The translations under genes were made by a program, and so were the position numbers. DNA of 64,000 nucleotides from Nitrospirota bacterium (GTDB lineage Bacteria > Nitrospirota > Thermodesulfovibrionia > Thermodesulfovibrionales > Dissulfurispiraceae): the NCBI GenBank assembly GCA_009773415.1, contig WSNO01000005.1, positions 1 through 64,000 on the forward strand, given 5' to 3'. The notes under the pieces were generated by a model that saw only the letters and a program-made list of their open reading frames with translations, was not told the DNA's origin and ran no database searches. Positions 19,930 to 29,321 of the stretch are shown in pieces; position 1 is the first letter of the stretch; every line of letters starts with the position of its first letter.

Positions 19930-21026
19930 CGTTTGTATAACCTCGCATCTACAGGATAGGAACCAAGCACCGTCAGGTAAAGGCAGTTCCTCTTCACCTT
20001 TTCGATGGCGCTGCTAATCTTGTCATCATCGGTATGCCCCTGCATATCGACAAAGAAAATATACTCCCATGCGCGGCGCTTCGACGGCCGCGACTCTATT
20101 TTTGTGAGATTGATGCCGCTCTGCTTAAACGGATAGAGCACCTCATACAACGCGCCGGGTTTGTCCTTAATCGAAAACATGATCGATGTCTTGTCGGAAC
20201 CGGTCTTCTTCGGCGACTCTTTCGCAATGACCAGAAAACGCGTATAGTTGTTCTTCTTGTCCTGGATGCGGCGCTTGATCACCTTCAAATCATAGATGCG
20301 CGCTGCGAGCTCGCTTGCGACAGCTCCCGCATCTTCATCCGACGCCGCGATTTCCGCTGCTTTTGAAGTGCTGATGGCATCGAGCAGCGGCACGCCCGGC
20401 ATGTTCGCCTCCAGCCAGCCGCGACACTGTGCAAGTCCCTGCGGATGAGAGAAGATGCGCCTGATGCGATCCTTTTCCCCCGTCCTGGAAAGCAGGTTGT
20501 GCGACACCTCCAGGAGCACTTCTGCCGCAATCTTGAGTTCGCAATCCATAAACATGTCGAGCGTATAGCTCACAACGCCTTCATTGGAATTCTCAATCGG
20601 CACCAGCCCGTAATGGCATTCTCCGTATTCGACCGCATCGAAGACCGCCTTAATGCTCTCGACAGGGATATACTGGGCGAATGAACCGAAATGGCGCACT
20701 GCAGCGAGATTGGTAAAGGTTCCCTCAGGTCCGAGAAACGCCACTTTGAGCGGCTGCTCGAGCGCCAGCGATGCCGACATGATTTCTCGAAAGATAAACT
20801 TCATCGCATCGTTGGGAAACGGCCCTTTGTTGATGGCGGCAAGGCGCTCCAGCACCGCGCGCTCACGCTCCGGCGAATGGAACTTCAGGTTTTTTGTCCG
20901 TTTGATTCCGGCAATGTCGATGGCGCACTGCGCCCGCTTGTTCAGCAGCTTCAGAAGCTGCGCATCAATCGCATCAATCTCCATGCGGATTGTGTCGAGA
21001 CTTGCCGTTTTCTGCTTGTTTTTCAT
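19926..21026 (-). CDS. pheA: Bifunctional chorismate mutase / prephenate dehydratase
   Basis: A 366-residue fusion. Residues 9-90 are an AroQ-type chorismate mutase (RMEIDAIDAQLLKLLNKRAQCA). The prephenate dehydratase domain follows (VAFLGPEGTFTNLAA, VPIENSNEGVV, YTRFLVI), then an ACT domain (SIMFSIKDKPGALYEVLYPF, ESRPSK) that senses phenylalanine. It heads the aromatic operon. No clear ribosome site precedes the ATG. Confidence 0.95.
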   Translation of the reverse strand: MKNKQKTASLDTIRMEIDAIDAQLLKLLNKRAQCAIDIAGIKRTKNLKFHSPERERAVLERLAAINKGPFPNDAMKFIFREIMSASLALEQPLKVAFLGPEGTFTNLAAVRHFGSFAQYIPVESIKAVFDAVEYGECHYGLVPIENSNEGVVSYTLDMFMDCELKIAAEVLLEVSHNLLSRTGEKDRIRRIFSHPQGLAQCRGWLEANMPGVPLLDAISTSKAAEIAASDEDAGAVASELAARIYDLKVIKRRIQDKKNNYTRFLVIAKESPKKTGSDKTSIMFSIKDKPGALYEVLYPFKQSGINLTKIESRPSKRRAWEYIFFVDMQGHTDDDKISSAIEKVKRNCLYLTVLGSYPVDARLYKR

Positions 21027-21137
21027 GGTTTTTAATGATACAGAAACAGAGGGCTTTTTTCAAACCCGCTTCGTATCAGGACAACTTGCCGGTATGGTAT
21101 AATCTTCAATGACTCGCGACTGTCTGAAAGCAATAGC

Positions 21138-22226
21138 ATGAATCCTGAGCGCCGCACCGGAACCATCCTTGTTGTTGATGATGATCCGTATGTGCTCGAA
21201 TACGTCACTGCGCTGCTGTCTGAATACAATTACTCCGTTCTTCCGTTTGGGAATGCAAAAGGAGCGGCAGATTGCGTTCAGCGGGACGGAAACATCGACG
21301 CTGTACTTACGGATATCAAGATGCCGGTAATGACCGGCATAGATCTCCTTGAGCGTATTCATGCGATGAATCCGGAACTGCCGGTCCTGCTGATGACGGC
21401 ATATGCCGAGCTTGATACTGCCGTCTCGGCCATCAAGCAGGGAGCGTTCGACTTCATCATCAAACCTTACCGCTCAGAACAGCTCATTCACTCGATTGAA
21501 AAAGCGGTCCGCTACAAGAAACTTATCCAGCAGGAAAAAGAGCACAAGAACATTCTGGAACAGACTGTGCGGGAACGCACAAAAGCCCTTTCAGACGCCC
21601 TGAGCAAAGTGAAGAACATGAGCCGCGAGCTCATTCACCGGCTGACAGTCGTCGCGGAATATCGCGATATCGACACCGGCATGCACAACTCGCGAATGGG
21701 ACTCTTTGCCAAGATACTTTCCGAAGTGATGAATCTTCCGGACGATTTCATCGAAGCCCTCATGTTCGCGAGCCCGCTCCATGACATCGGCAAGGTCGGC
21801 ATAGTGGACAGCCTTCTCTTAAAGCCCGGTCCGCTCACCGAAGAAGAGTTCGGTATCATGAAGACGCATACGCAGATCGGAAGCAACATACTGGCCGGAT
21901 CAACGTACCCGTACATCAGGATAGCTGCTTCGATAGCCCTCAATCACCACGAACGCTGGGACGGCACGGGATACCCCCGCGGACTGGCGGGCGAAAAAAT
22001 CCCGCTGGAGGGCAGAATTGTAATGATCTGCGATCAATATGATGCCCTGCGCAGTAATCGTCCGTATAAAATGCCGTTCACACATGACCAGGCGGTATAC
22101 ATCATAACCAAGGGCGACGGACGCACCATGCCGCACCACTTCGACCCGGCGGTGCTTGCCGCCTTCAAAAAAAGCTCTTCTGTCTTTGATGAAATTTTTG
22201 ATGAGCAGCAGGATACACTGCCCTGA
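21138..22226 (+). CDS. Response regulator with HD-GYP domain
   Basis: A 362-residue RpfG-like protein. The receiver domain (8-125) has DDD, the phosphate acceptor Asp59 in LTDIKMP and the KP pair at 109-110. A short coiled linker (130-165) leads to the HD-GYP domain with HDIGK (215-219), HH (270-271) and GTGYP (276-280), so it should hydrolyse cyclic di-GMP. No partner kinase is next to it. It is divergent from pheA; a TATAAT at 21098 may be part of its promoter. Confidence 0.92.
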   Translation: MNPERRTGTILVVDDDPYVLEYVTALLSEYNYSVLPFGNAKGAADCVQRDGNIDAVLTDIKMPVMTGIDLLERIHAMNPELPVLLMTAYAELDTAVSAIKQGAFDFIIKPYRSEQLIHSIEKAVRYKKLIQQEKEHKNILEQTVRERTKALSDALSKVKNMSRELIHRLTVVAEYRDIDTGMHNSRMGLFAKILSEVMNLPDDFIEALMFASPLHDIGKVGIVDSLLLKPGPLTEEEFGIMKTHTQIGSNILAGSTYPYIRIAASIALNHHERWDGTGYPRGLAGEKIPLEGRIVMICDQYDALRSNRPYKMPFTHDQAVYIITKGDGRTMPHHFDPAVLAAFKKSSSVFDEIFDEQQDTLP

Positions 22227-22315
22227 GATGACAACATGAAACACGATGATGCGGCAAAAAAGGGCGGCAGCCTTCGCTCTTCTTTTTAGCCGTTCGTCTC
22301 TCCGCTTCCCCGGCT

Positions 22316-23884
22316 TTATCCGATGGTTGTTACAACAGCGTGGTCGTCCTTGCGGAGCTGATAGTGGCGTGACCCGTCGGCTCCGCGTTCCATGAAGTCG
22401 GAACGGTAGTGCGCTCCGACGCTGCCCTTGCGGCTGATTGCCGACTGGGCTATCAGATGCGCTACCGTCATGATGTTTTTCAGTTCCAGCCCGCGCCGGG
22501 AGTTGAAATCCCTGTCCATGATGTCCCGGTGCTTCTCCATCTCATGAAACGCCGCTTTCAGGGAGTCCTCGCTTCGCGTTATGCCGACGTGCTCCCACAT
22601 CGTCCTGCGCACCGCGGTCCGAATCTCTTCAATATTCATAGTATACGAAGTCGCCCATACACGCGACGGCACGCCAATGCGTTTCAGAGTGAATGCTTCT
22701 GCCGCCTGCTCGCCGGCCTTGCGCGCTGCGCGAAACCCATAGACAAGTCCCTCGAGCAGGCTGTTGCTGGCAAGCCGGTTTGCCCCATGAACCCCCGTGC
22801 AGGCAACCTCGCCCGCGGCATACAGACCTGTAACGGTTGTCGCTCCGTTCAAATCGGTTTTTACCCCGCCCATAAGATAGTGTGCGGCCGGAGAAACCGG
22901 AATCGGGTACTTGGTGATGTCGATATCATACTGAAGGCAGGTTGTGTAAATGCGCGGGAAGCGCCGCTTCACGAAATCACCGTCTAAATGCGTAAGGTCG
23001 AGATATACATATGAGCTCTGGGTCTGCACCATGCGAGCCATAATCGCGCGTGAAACGATATCCCGAGGCGCCAGCTCTGCCATCGGGTGGTACTCCTTCA
23101 TAAAAGGCTCTTTCCTGACATCGCGCAGAATTGCCCCCTCCCCGCGCATCGCCTCGCTCAGAAGAAACTGAGGCGCTGCGGACGCAAAGAGCGCAGTCGG
23201 GTGGAACTGTACAAATTCCATGTCTTCCAGAACGGCTCCGGCACGAAACGCAATGGCTAGGCCGTCTCCGGTCGCAACCGCAGGGTTTGTTGTGCGCGAA
23301 AAGACCTGTCCCGCGCCTCCGGTAGCCAGGACAACCGCCTTCGCATATATCGCATACACATTCCCCTCCTGGAGGACGTATGCTCCGCGACAGAAGCCGT
23401 CTTCGACAATCAAATCAAGCGCCATGCTGAACGGGAAACGTTCTATGTTCGGCAGCGACATTGCCTTGCTGATGAGAACCCGTATCAGTTCCTTCCCGGT
23501 CGAGTCGCCATGCGCGTGCAGTATGCGCTTGCGGGAATGGGCCCCCTCCATCGAAAAAACAAGCTTTGCCCCTTCCTTGTCAAAGGCAGCTCCCCAATCG
23601 ATAAGCTCCCGTATACGGTCAGGCCCCTCCTGAACCAGCACGCGAACGGCATCCTCCCTGCAAAGGCCGGCGCCGGCATTCAGGGTGTCTTCAAGATGAA
23701 TTCCCACCATATCTTCGTCGCTCAGTGCGACGGCAACCCCGCCCTGGGCATATTCGGTATTGCTTTCTGTCGGAATGTCTTTTGTTGCGACGATTACCTT
23801 GCCGTGACGGGAAAGCTCAACAGCCGCACGCAGCCCTGCAACACCGCTGCCGATTACCAGAAAATCGGCGATCATGTCATGCAT
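22316..23884 (-). CDS. nadB: L-aspartate oxidase
   Basis: Oxidises aspartate to iminoaspartate for NAD synthesis. The 522-residue flavoprotein starts at ATG 23884 with GGAGG upstream. It shows FLVIGSGVAGLRAA, STEYAQGGVA, GGAGQVFSRTTNP, VQFHPTAL and HGANRLASNSLLEGLVYG, all typical of NadB. In anaerobes fumarate or quinone replaces oxygen as acceptor. nadA and nadC are not nearby. Confidence 0.95.
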   Translation of the reverse strand: MHDMIADFLVIGSGVAGLRAAVELSRHGKVIVATKDIPTESNTEYAQGGVAVALSDEDMVGIHLEDTLNAGAGLCREDAVRVLVQEGPDRIRELIDWGAAFDKEGAKLVFSMEGAHSRKRILHAHGDSTGKELIRVLISKAMSLPNIERFPFSMALDLIVEDGFCRGAYVLQEGNVYAIYAKAVVLATGGAGQVFSRTTNPAVATGDGLAIAFRAGAVLEDMEFVQFHPTALFASAAPQFLLSEAMRGEGAILRDVRKEPFMKEYHPMAELAPRDIVSRAIMARMVQTQSSYVYLDLTHLDGDFVKRRFPRIYTTCLQYDIDITKYPIPVSPAAHYLMGGVKTDLNGATTVTGLYAAGEVACTGVHGANRLASNSLLEGLVYGFRAARKAGEQAAEAFTLKRIGVPSRVWATSYTMNIEEIRTAVRRTMWEHVGITRSEDSLKAAFHEMEKHRDIMDRDFNSRRGLELKNIMTVAHLIAQSAISRKGSVGAHYRSDFMERGADGSRHYQLRKDDHAVVTTIG

Positions 23885-24000
23885 CGGCGAATCCTCCACG
23901 TATGCCCTTGACGTAAGCGAATTGTACCACAGCATTCTTGACAAATACGAGGGGTTCTGATTTACTAAAACCGTAATTCATGCGGGTTTGGAGGCATTTT

Positions 24001-24489
24001 ATGACGGACGGAAAAGAGAATCTGGCCGACTCACTGAAAGGGTACAAGGAGAAGATAAATCCTGTAAACAAGGCGACTCTCGAGTGGGACAGGGACCTTA
24101 TCTTTGTGGGGCGCACCCAGCAGGGATATGAAATAGAGTTCGATGCCAATGTGCAGTGGGGCTGCAAGCCGACGGATGCCCTTCTGCTCTCTCTTGCCGG
24201 CTGCATGGGGATTGACGTCGTTATGTTCCTCCAGAAAATGCGCTCGCAGATTGCGGGCTTCAAAATAGTGATAACCGGCGAACGGAATCCCGACCCGCCT
24301 CAGTACTACAAGAAGATCGACATGGTTCTCCATATCGGCGGCAAGGAACTCGATCCGAAAAAGGTTGCCCGCGCTGTGGCGCTCTCGCATGAAAAATACT
24401 GTTCCGTCTACAACTCGCTCCGCAAGGATATGGAGGTCACGGTCGACTATGTCCTTGAGGAGAAAGAGCCGCAGCTTAAAACAGATTGA
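24001..24489 (+). CDS. OsmC-family protein
   Basis: A 162-residue OsmC/Ohr-fold protein. The two reactive cysteines expected for peroxide reduction are present: Cys68 in SLAGCMG and Cys134 in HEKYCSVY. ATG 24001 follows GGAGG by 6 nt. Family members reduce organic hydroperoxides, though many are uncharacterised. It overlaps the futalosine hydrolase gene by 4 bp and is co-translated with it. Confidence 0.88.
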   Translation: MTDGKENLADSLKGYKEKINPVNKATLEWDRDLIFVGRTQQGYEIEFDANVQWGCKPTDALLLSLAGCMGIDVVMFLQKMRSQIAGFKIVITGERNPDPPQYYKKIDMVLHIGGKELDPKKVARAVALSHEKYCSVYNSLRKDMEVTVDYVLEEKEPQLKTD

Positions 24490-25208
24490 TCCGCACCGGC
24501 CTTATTGTTTCCACACCGTTTGAGTGCGCCGGCGTCCTGACGGCGATCACTCACAAGCAAATCCGATCTATTGCGGAAGTGAACTTTATATCCGGCAGGC
24601 TTTCCGCCAAAAACCGCGACGAACCCGTCACCATCTGCATCTCCGGCGTAGGAAAAACAAATGCGGCGAGAGCAGCAACGCTGCTGATTGAACACTACCG
24701 CCCTGCTCGCCTTATTCTCTTCGGGGTAGGTGGCGCATACCCGTCTTCAGATCTGGGCATCGGCGATATCGTTGTTGCTGACCGGGAAAGCTATGGGGAC
24801 GAAGGGCTCAGGATGAACAATGGATTTCGGGATATGGCCGACCTCGGCCTGCCGCTTTTCCTTTCCCGCGGCAAGACCTTTCACAACTCCTTTCCTCTCT
24901 CGGTTCCAAAAAAGCTTCGTCAGCGCTGCCGCGCCGGCGGTTTTGTTACGGTCTCCGCATGCACCGGAACCCTTGCCGAGGGCCTTCGCATGGAACGGCG
25001 GTGGAGTGCGGTTTGTGAAAACATGGAGGGCGCTGCGGTCGCGCATATCGGGCGGGCGCATGGAGTCGTTCTGACTGAGATCCGCTCTATTAGCAATATA
25101 ATCGAAGACCGCTCCGGCGCACCGCTCAATAAAGCCGATCTGCAACAGGCTGCCTCTGCCATGCAGCACTTCTTTCTTGATGCCTGGCGGAAAAACGTTT
25201 TTTCCTGA
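24486..25208 (+). CDS. mqnB: Futalosine hydrolase
   Basis: Removes the base from futalosine in the alternative menaquinone route. The 240-residue phosphorylase-like protein has CISGVGKTNAARAAT, LFGVGGAYPSSDLGIGDIVVAD and the ENMEGAAVAH motif of nucleosidases. It begins with TTG, overlapping the OsmC stop (TTGA), so the start is fixed by coupling. The mqnC and mqnE genes of the same pathway are at 56817-59014. Confidence 0.88.
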   Translation: MIRTGLIVSTPFECAGVLTAITHKQIRSIAEVNFISGRLSAKNRDEPVTICISGVGKTNAARAATLLIEHYRPARLILFGVGGAYPSSDLGIGDIVVADRESYGDEGLRMNNGFRDMADLGLPLFLSRGKTFHNSFPLSVPKKLRQRCRAGGFVTVSACTGTLAEGLRMERRWSAVCENMEGAAVAHIGRAHGVVLTEIRSISNIIEDRSGAPLNKADLQQAASAMQHFFLDAWRKNVFS

Positions 25209-25216
25209 TTTTTCCC

Positions 25217-25250
25217 GGGACAAAAAAGGGGGAGGCCTGAACAGCCTCCC
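25217..25250 (-). terminator. Terminator for the lipoprotein gene
   Basis: The hairpin GGGGAGGC (25227-25234) and GCCTCCCC (25243-25250) is followed on the minus strand by a T run (25221-25226). It lies between convergent genes and should end the minus-strand transcript from 25704. Confidence 0.75.
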
Positions 25251-25269
25251 CTCGTCACTTCACGTTCAG

Positions 25270-25704
25270 CTACAGTGCTGAACGGGGCTGATCCGATGAT
25301 GATTTCGGCAGATTGCGGTGAATCCTTTCGAGAATCATGCGCGAACGGCTCTCTTCACCAAAGGTGCCGACCCGAATCGTCAGCTTTGATGATGTGGTCG
25401 AGAGTGCGTCAATAGCAATCCAGATAGTCGTATTGTCTGCAAAGCGCGATTCAATCTTGGCATTCACCTTGTCATATTCATCCTTGATGATCGGCACTTT
25501 GAGATCGCGAAGCGCCGACTGGGCCGCGCGATGAACAGCCGGAGTGCTGTGCGACATTGTTTCTTCAAGGTTCCCCTTGAAGTAGACGACCGCTCCCGCT
25601 CCCGCGGCAGCGCCCACGGCAGCTGCAACACATCCCATCTGCAAAAACAGCGCGGCACAGAGCAGCATGCCGACCAATGCTCTCAAAAGTGTTTTTGTGC
25701 GCAT
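25270..25704 (-). CDS. DUF3568-type lipoprotein
   Basis: A 144-residue protein from ATG 25704 with a lipoprotein signal: hydrophobic stretch then LQMGC. After it come VAAAVGAAAGAGAVVYFKG and a domain with YDKVNAKIESRFADNTTIWIAIDALS...KLTIRVGTFGEE, which resembles DUF3568 (recalled). Likely an outer- or inner-membrane lipoprotein of unknown role. Confidence 0.75.
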   Translation of the reverse strand: MRTKTLLRALVGMLLCAALFLQMGCVAAAVGAAAGAGAVVYFKGNLEETMSHSTPAVHRAAQSALRDLKVPIIKDEYDKVNAKIESRFADNTTIWIAIDALSTTSSKLTIRVGTFGEESRSRMILERIHRNLPKSSSDQPRSAL

Positions 25705-25791
25705 GTGCAGTCTCCTTGTCGCTTTTTGATGAATAGTATGTGCTTGAACCGTCGGGTGTGTCAACCATATTTCGTGGTAAAATAGCTTCCT

Positions 25792-26082
25792 ATGGATACC
25801 CCATCGCCGTCACCGGATTCTGTTGAAATTCCTATCGACGGAACGCTCGATCTCCATACGTTCCGGCCTGGCGAAATCCGAGAGCTTATCCCCGCCTACC
25901 TTGAAGCATGCCGGGAGCGAGGCATTCTTTCCGTCCGCATCGTTCACGGCAAAGGAACCGGAACGCTTCGGGAAATCGTCCACTCCGTGCTGAAGAAACT
26001 TCCCTTTGTTCTGAACTTTCGCCTTGCCGATGAAACTGCCGGCAGCTGGGGCGCAACATGGGTAACGCTCAAAAAAATCTGA
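25792..26082 (+). CDS. Smr-domain protein
   Basis: A 96-residue protein that is essentially one Smr domain, with LDLHTFRPGE and the HGKGTGTLR motif. Smr domains are nucleases tied to mismatch repair or ribosome rescue. It overlaps the next gene, a MutY homologue, by 25 bp, which suggests a DNA repair context but does not prove it. Confidence 0.88.
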   Translation: MDTPSPSPDSVEIPIDGTLDLHTFRPGEIRELIPAYLEACRERGILSVRIVHGKGTGTLREIVHSVLKKLPFVLNFRLADETAGSWGATWVTLKKI

Positions 26083-26933
26083 GCGCGCCTCGTCCGGCAG
26101 CCGCCGCACTCATTTCGGCAGGCGATGCTGAGAACATTCGATCTTTTCGCCGGACGGTTCGCGCTTTTTACCGGAAGAATCGCCGCGACATGCCCTGGCG
26201 GGAAACAGCCAACCCATACCATATTGTGGTATCTGAAATCATGCTTCAGCAGACCCAGGCAGAGCGCGTTCATGACAAATACCTCATGTTTATAAAAGCC
26301 CTGCCTGATTTTGACTCACTTGCCGATGCACCGCTTCACCGGATACTCTTGCTCTGGCAGGGCTTGGGCTATAATCGCAGGGCACTTGCCCTGAAAAAGA
26401 TCGCTGAACTGGTCGTTGAAAAGTGGAACGGAGAGCTGCCCTCTACTGTGGATGCGCTCCGGGGTCTCCCGGGGATAGGCCATGCGACTGCATCATCCAT
26501 TGCGGCGTTTGCATTCAATATGCCGACGGTATTTATTGAAACCAACATTCGCCGGGTATTCATACACCATTTTTTCGAAGACCGTCTGGATGTGCATGAT
26601 AGAGAAATTCTGCCGCTTGTTGCTGCAGCACTCGATCGCAGGAATCCACGTGAATGGTATTCTGCCTTGATGGATTACGGGAGCGCTTTGAAAAAACAGA
26701 TTCCGAACCCGAATCGCAGGAGCGCCCATTATGTCCGCCAGTCAGAATTCGAGGGCTCTTGCCGTCAGAAACGCGGCGCTGTTTTGAAGTTTCTGCTCAA
26801 CCGCCCCGGATGCTCCGCCGCTGATATCGCGGACTGTCTCGGCATCGCCCGTTCGGACATTCTTCCTATTCTGCGGCAGCTTGCTTCCGAAAATTTTCTT
26901 GTGCGGATCAGAAACCGCTATCACATCGTATAA
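26058..26933 (+). CDS. MutY-like HhH-GPD protein without Fe-S cluster
   Basis: A 291-residue relative of adenine glycosylase MutY. The catalytic-type glutamate is in SEIMLQQTQ (Glu60) and the helix-hairpin-helix is LPGIGHATA (137-145). Where MutY has the catalytic aspartate of LDGNV, this protein has IETNI (Glu161). The four Fe-S cysteines are absent; the region reads SALMDYGSALKKQIPNPN. There is no NUDIX-like end; residues 240-291 look like a winged helix. Databases often list such proteins as MutY or, misleadingly, HesB (recalled). Function open. Confidence 0.8.
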   Translation: MGNAQKNLSAPRPAAAALISAGDAENIRSFRRTVRAFYRKNRRDMPWRETANPYHIVVSEIMLQQTQAERVHDKYLMFIKALPDFDSLADAPLHRILLLWQGLGYNRRALALKKIAELVVEKWNGELPSTVDALRGLPGIGHATASSIAAFAFNMPTVFIETNIRRVFIHHFFEDRLDVHDREILPLVAAALDRRNPREWYSALMDYGSALKKQIPNPNRRSAHYVRQSEFEGSCRQKRGAVLKFLLNRPGCSAADIADCLGIARSDILPILRQLASENFLVRIRNRYHIV

Positions 26934-26964
26934 TAGTGAATCAACCATATCCTGTGGGGGTAGT

Positions 26965-27621
26965 ATGAAAAAATCTTGTCTGTTTTGCGTTTTCGCGGTT
27001 GCTTTATCTTTATATTTTTTGATTTCCGTATCGGCAGTCTTTGCCGGAGACAAGACGATTATTGAGGAGTGGTCGTCCATAAAGACTCCTCAGCCACCGC
27101 CGCTCTCGTCTATAGTTACCGCAGATCCTTCCTCAACGGCGCTTCTCATGCTCGACTTCAACAAACAAACCTGCAACATCGAGCGCCGTCCCCGATGCAT
27201 CGCCTCGCTGCCCGATGTCGGCAAACTGCTCGAAACTGCGCGAGCCAACAAACTCGCGGTCATTCACAGCATTTCGCCGGGCGCCGCTCCTGCAGACATT
27301 GCCGCTGTAGTTGCTCCCCGGGATGGAGAGCCTGTTGTTCAGTCAGGGCCTGACAAGTTTCTGGGGACGGATCTCGAAAAGATTCTGAACGAGAAGAAAA
27401 TCAAAACCGTTGTTGTCGTCGGCACCGCGGCACATGGCGCCGTGCTTTATACCGCAAGCGGTGCGGCGCTCCGCGGTCTGGATGTCATTGTGCCGGTGGA
27501 CGGCATGTCCGCGGAGGATCTTTTTGCCGAGCACTACGTTGCCTGGCACCTGAAGAACGCCCCGCGGATCGGAGCAAAGACCGTGCTGACAAAGATATCG
27601 GCCATCAGCTTCGTCAGGTAG
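26965..27621 (+). CDS. Secreted isochorismatase-fold protein lacking the catalytic cysteine
   Basis: 218 residues from ATG 26965 with a signal peptide (LFCVFAVALSLYFLISVSAVFA). The cysteine-hydrolase fold is visible: Asp64 in LMLDFN, Lys131 in SGPDKF. The nucleophile loop, usually GxATxxCVxxTA, reads GTAAHGAVLYTA, with Ala159 at the cysteine position. It may therefore be inactive as a hydrolase. It ends 69 bp from the convergent radical SAM maturase gene. Confidence 0.75.
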   Translation: MKKSCLFCVFAVALSLYFLISVSAVFAGDKTIIEEWSSIKTPQPPPLSSIVTADPSSTALLMLDFNKQTCNIERRPRCIASLPDVGKLLETARANKLAVIHSISPGAAPADIAAVVAPRDGEPVVQSGPDKFLGTDLEKILNEKKIKTVVVVGTAAHGAVLYTASGAALRGLDVIVPVDGMSAEDLFAEHYVAWHLKNAPRIGAKTVLTKISAISFVR

Positions 27622-27636
27622 CAGCGCTCCACCAAT

Positions 27637-27669
27637 CAAGAGCGGACCGGTTTACCGGATTCGCTCTTG
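27637..27669. terminator. Bidirectional terminator
   Basis: Arms CAAGAGCG (27637-27644) and CGCTCTTG (27662-27669) enclose a second small stem CCGG-TTTA-CCGG. It sits between the isochorismatase-like gene (plus) and the radical SAM maturase (minus); the plus side is followed by a T-rich TTCTCTCTTC. Confidence 0.65.
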
Positions 27670-27689
27670 TTCTCTCTTCACACTGCGCA

Positions 27690-29288
27690 TCAATCCATTC
27701 CGATAAAACAGAGTGGGTCTTTTTCAGAGGAAACGTCCAGTCCGCAGCCATATGCAACGGCAAGGCATCCTCCGCAGACCGCCCGAATCGGGCATGGCGC
27801 GCAGGCACTGCACCCTGAACGATAACGAACTGCCTCTGCAGAATCATAAATCTGACCAAGCGGCTGTTTGTAAATATTGCCGATGGGTGAAGGAAACTTG
27901 CGGCATGCGTGCACTTCTCCGTCAGGCAGTAGTGCGACAAAATTGAACGCTGCGGCGCAGCCGAACCCAGCGCAGCCTCCAAACAACGGCTTGCCCTGCT
28001 CATGCAGAGCGATGTTCAGAAAGTTGTCTTTCAGCTCCATAATCGGGTTGGCTTCTGCTGCGCGAAGGTATTCATGCATAAACGCTTTCAGTTTGCCGCG
28101 CTCAGGCAGCTTGAGCTTTGCCCCCTCGCCAACCAGCGCGAGTCGATTGAAATGGAAGGTTTCTGTATAGGTGCGAAGGAAATTTGCCAGCGGAATAACG
28201 TCATCTATATTGTCTCTGGTGAGTGTCAGCATCACCATGGACGAAATCTCCAGTTCCTGCAGCAGTCTGAGAAACGCAAGCGAGCGGTCAAAGTGCCCGT
28301 TGCCGCGCACGGCATCATTTCGCTCGCGCAGCCCTTCGAGGCTGATCTGTATGTGCGATGGTTTCTGAATCGCCAGCATCCTCTCCAGTGTGCCGCGCTG
28401 CGTTGGATTGCCGAGGACGGCAAGGCCGAAGCCGTAATCTGCCGCAGCCTTATAGAGATCAAAAAAATGCGGGTAAAGAAAAGGATTGCCGCCGGTAAAA
28501 GTAACATTCCCGTAGACGTGCCGGTCTTCGCAAAAAGCATGGAGATCGTCCAGAATGCGCAGCGCTTTATCATATGGCATCGGCGCGCGATCGCCCCGGT
28601 CGTAACAGTGTTTACAGTGCAGGTCGCATGCCTGCGTGATATGCCACTGAACAGTAAATCCCCGCGCCAGAAAATATGCCTCGTCCTGAATAACGCCGCG
28701 CCGGAAAATCTCCGGAGTTCGCTCAATTTTCGATTGCGGACGCACCAGAATGCCGCGCTTTCCGGCACGGAAAAGCAGATCATCGAGAACGCCGACCGTC
28801 GTGCCGCCATTGAGGGCAATATCCCTGATATCCAGATCTTCCGCCACGATCTTCAGCGCAAGCAGATCTTCCTGGCTTGCAGCTTCAACACGAATCTCCC
28901 CGTTCGCGGGCATCCGCCAGATAAGGATATACTCTTCGCCGGGTTCAGGTTCTTCTGCAAATAGCGACCGACCGTGCAGGCGTTCAGCAAGTCCCCGAAA
29001 CGACACCTCCAGTAAGCGGAGCGTCAGGTTCACGGCGCGTGCATCCACCGCTTCGGGAACATCGTCGGCCGATGATTCAACCAACGCCCGCTCGCGCTCA
29101 AGAGAAAACAAATCGACCGCATATGGCACCCCGGCATTCTGACGCGAGAAATCCAAAAAGCTCGCCGACAGAGTTTCAGCGTCAACGGTGCCGGGCAGAA
29201 GTGCACAAAAGCGCGTCCAGTCATCAATGCCAAGCAGGGCTGCTGTGGCGGGAAAGTGTTGCACGAGAGTTTTTGCGGTAAAGATCAT
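27690..29288 (-). CDS. sbtM: Radical SAM/SPASM peptide maturase, SbtM-like
   Basis: A 532-residue radical SAM enzyme. Residues 1-190 form an N-terminal helical region without known motif. The 4Fe-4S radical SAM motif is CDLHCKHC (Cys221, 225, 228), followed by VTFTGGNPFLYPHF. The C-terminus (about 435-532) is a cysteine-rich SPASM domain: GCAGFGC, ACRKFP, GCSACAPCPIRAVCGGC and PLCF. It lies downstream of the three-UGA peptide gene and matches the selenobiotic maturase family SbtM defined by Haft (recalled). It probably modifies that peptide at its selenocysteines. Start is uncertain; ATG 29288 has no clear ribosome site, and another ATG lies in the upstream hairpin. Confidence 0.82.
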   Translation of the reverse strand: MIFTAKTLVQHFPATAALLGIDDWTRFCALLPGTVDAETLSASFLDFSRQNAGVPYAVDLFSLERERALVESSADDVPEAVDARAVNLTLRLLEVSFRGLAERLHGRSLFAEEPEPGEEYILIWRMPANGEIRVEAASQEDLLALKIVAEDLDIRDIALNGGTTVGVLDDLLFRAGKRGILVRPQSKIERTPEIFRRGVIQDEAYFLARGFTVQWHITQACDLHCKHCYDRGDRAPMPYDKALRILDDLHAFCEDRHVYGNVTFTGGNPFLYPHFFDLYKAAADYGFGLAVLGNPTQRGTLERMLAIQKPSHIQISLEGLRERNDAVRGNGHFDRSLAFLRLLQELEISSMVMLTLTRDNIDDVIPLANFLRTYTETFHFNRLALVGEGAKLKLPERGKLKAFMHEYLRAAEANPIMELKDNFLNIALHEQGKPLFGGCAGFGCAAAFNFVALLPDGEVHACRKFPSPIGNIYKQPLGQIYDSAEAVRYRSGCSACAPCPIRAVCGGCLAVAYGCGLDVSSEKDPLCFIGMD

Positions 29289-29321
29289 GCGGTTATTGTT
29301 GCAGTGGACTGAAAAGAAATC

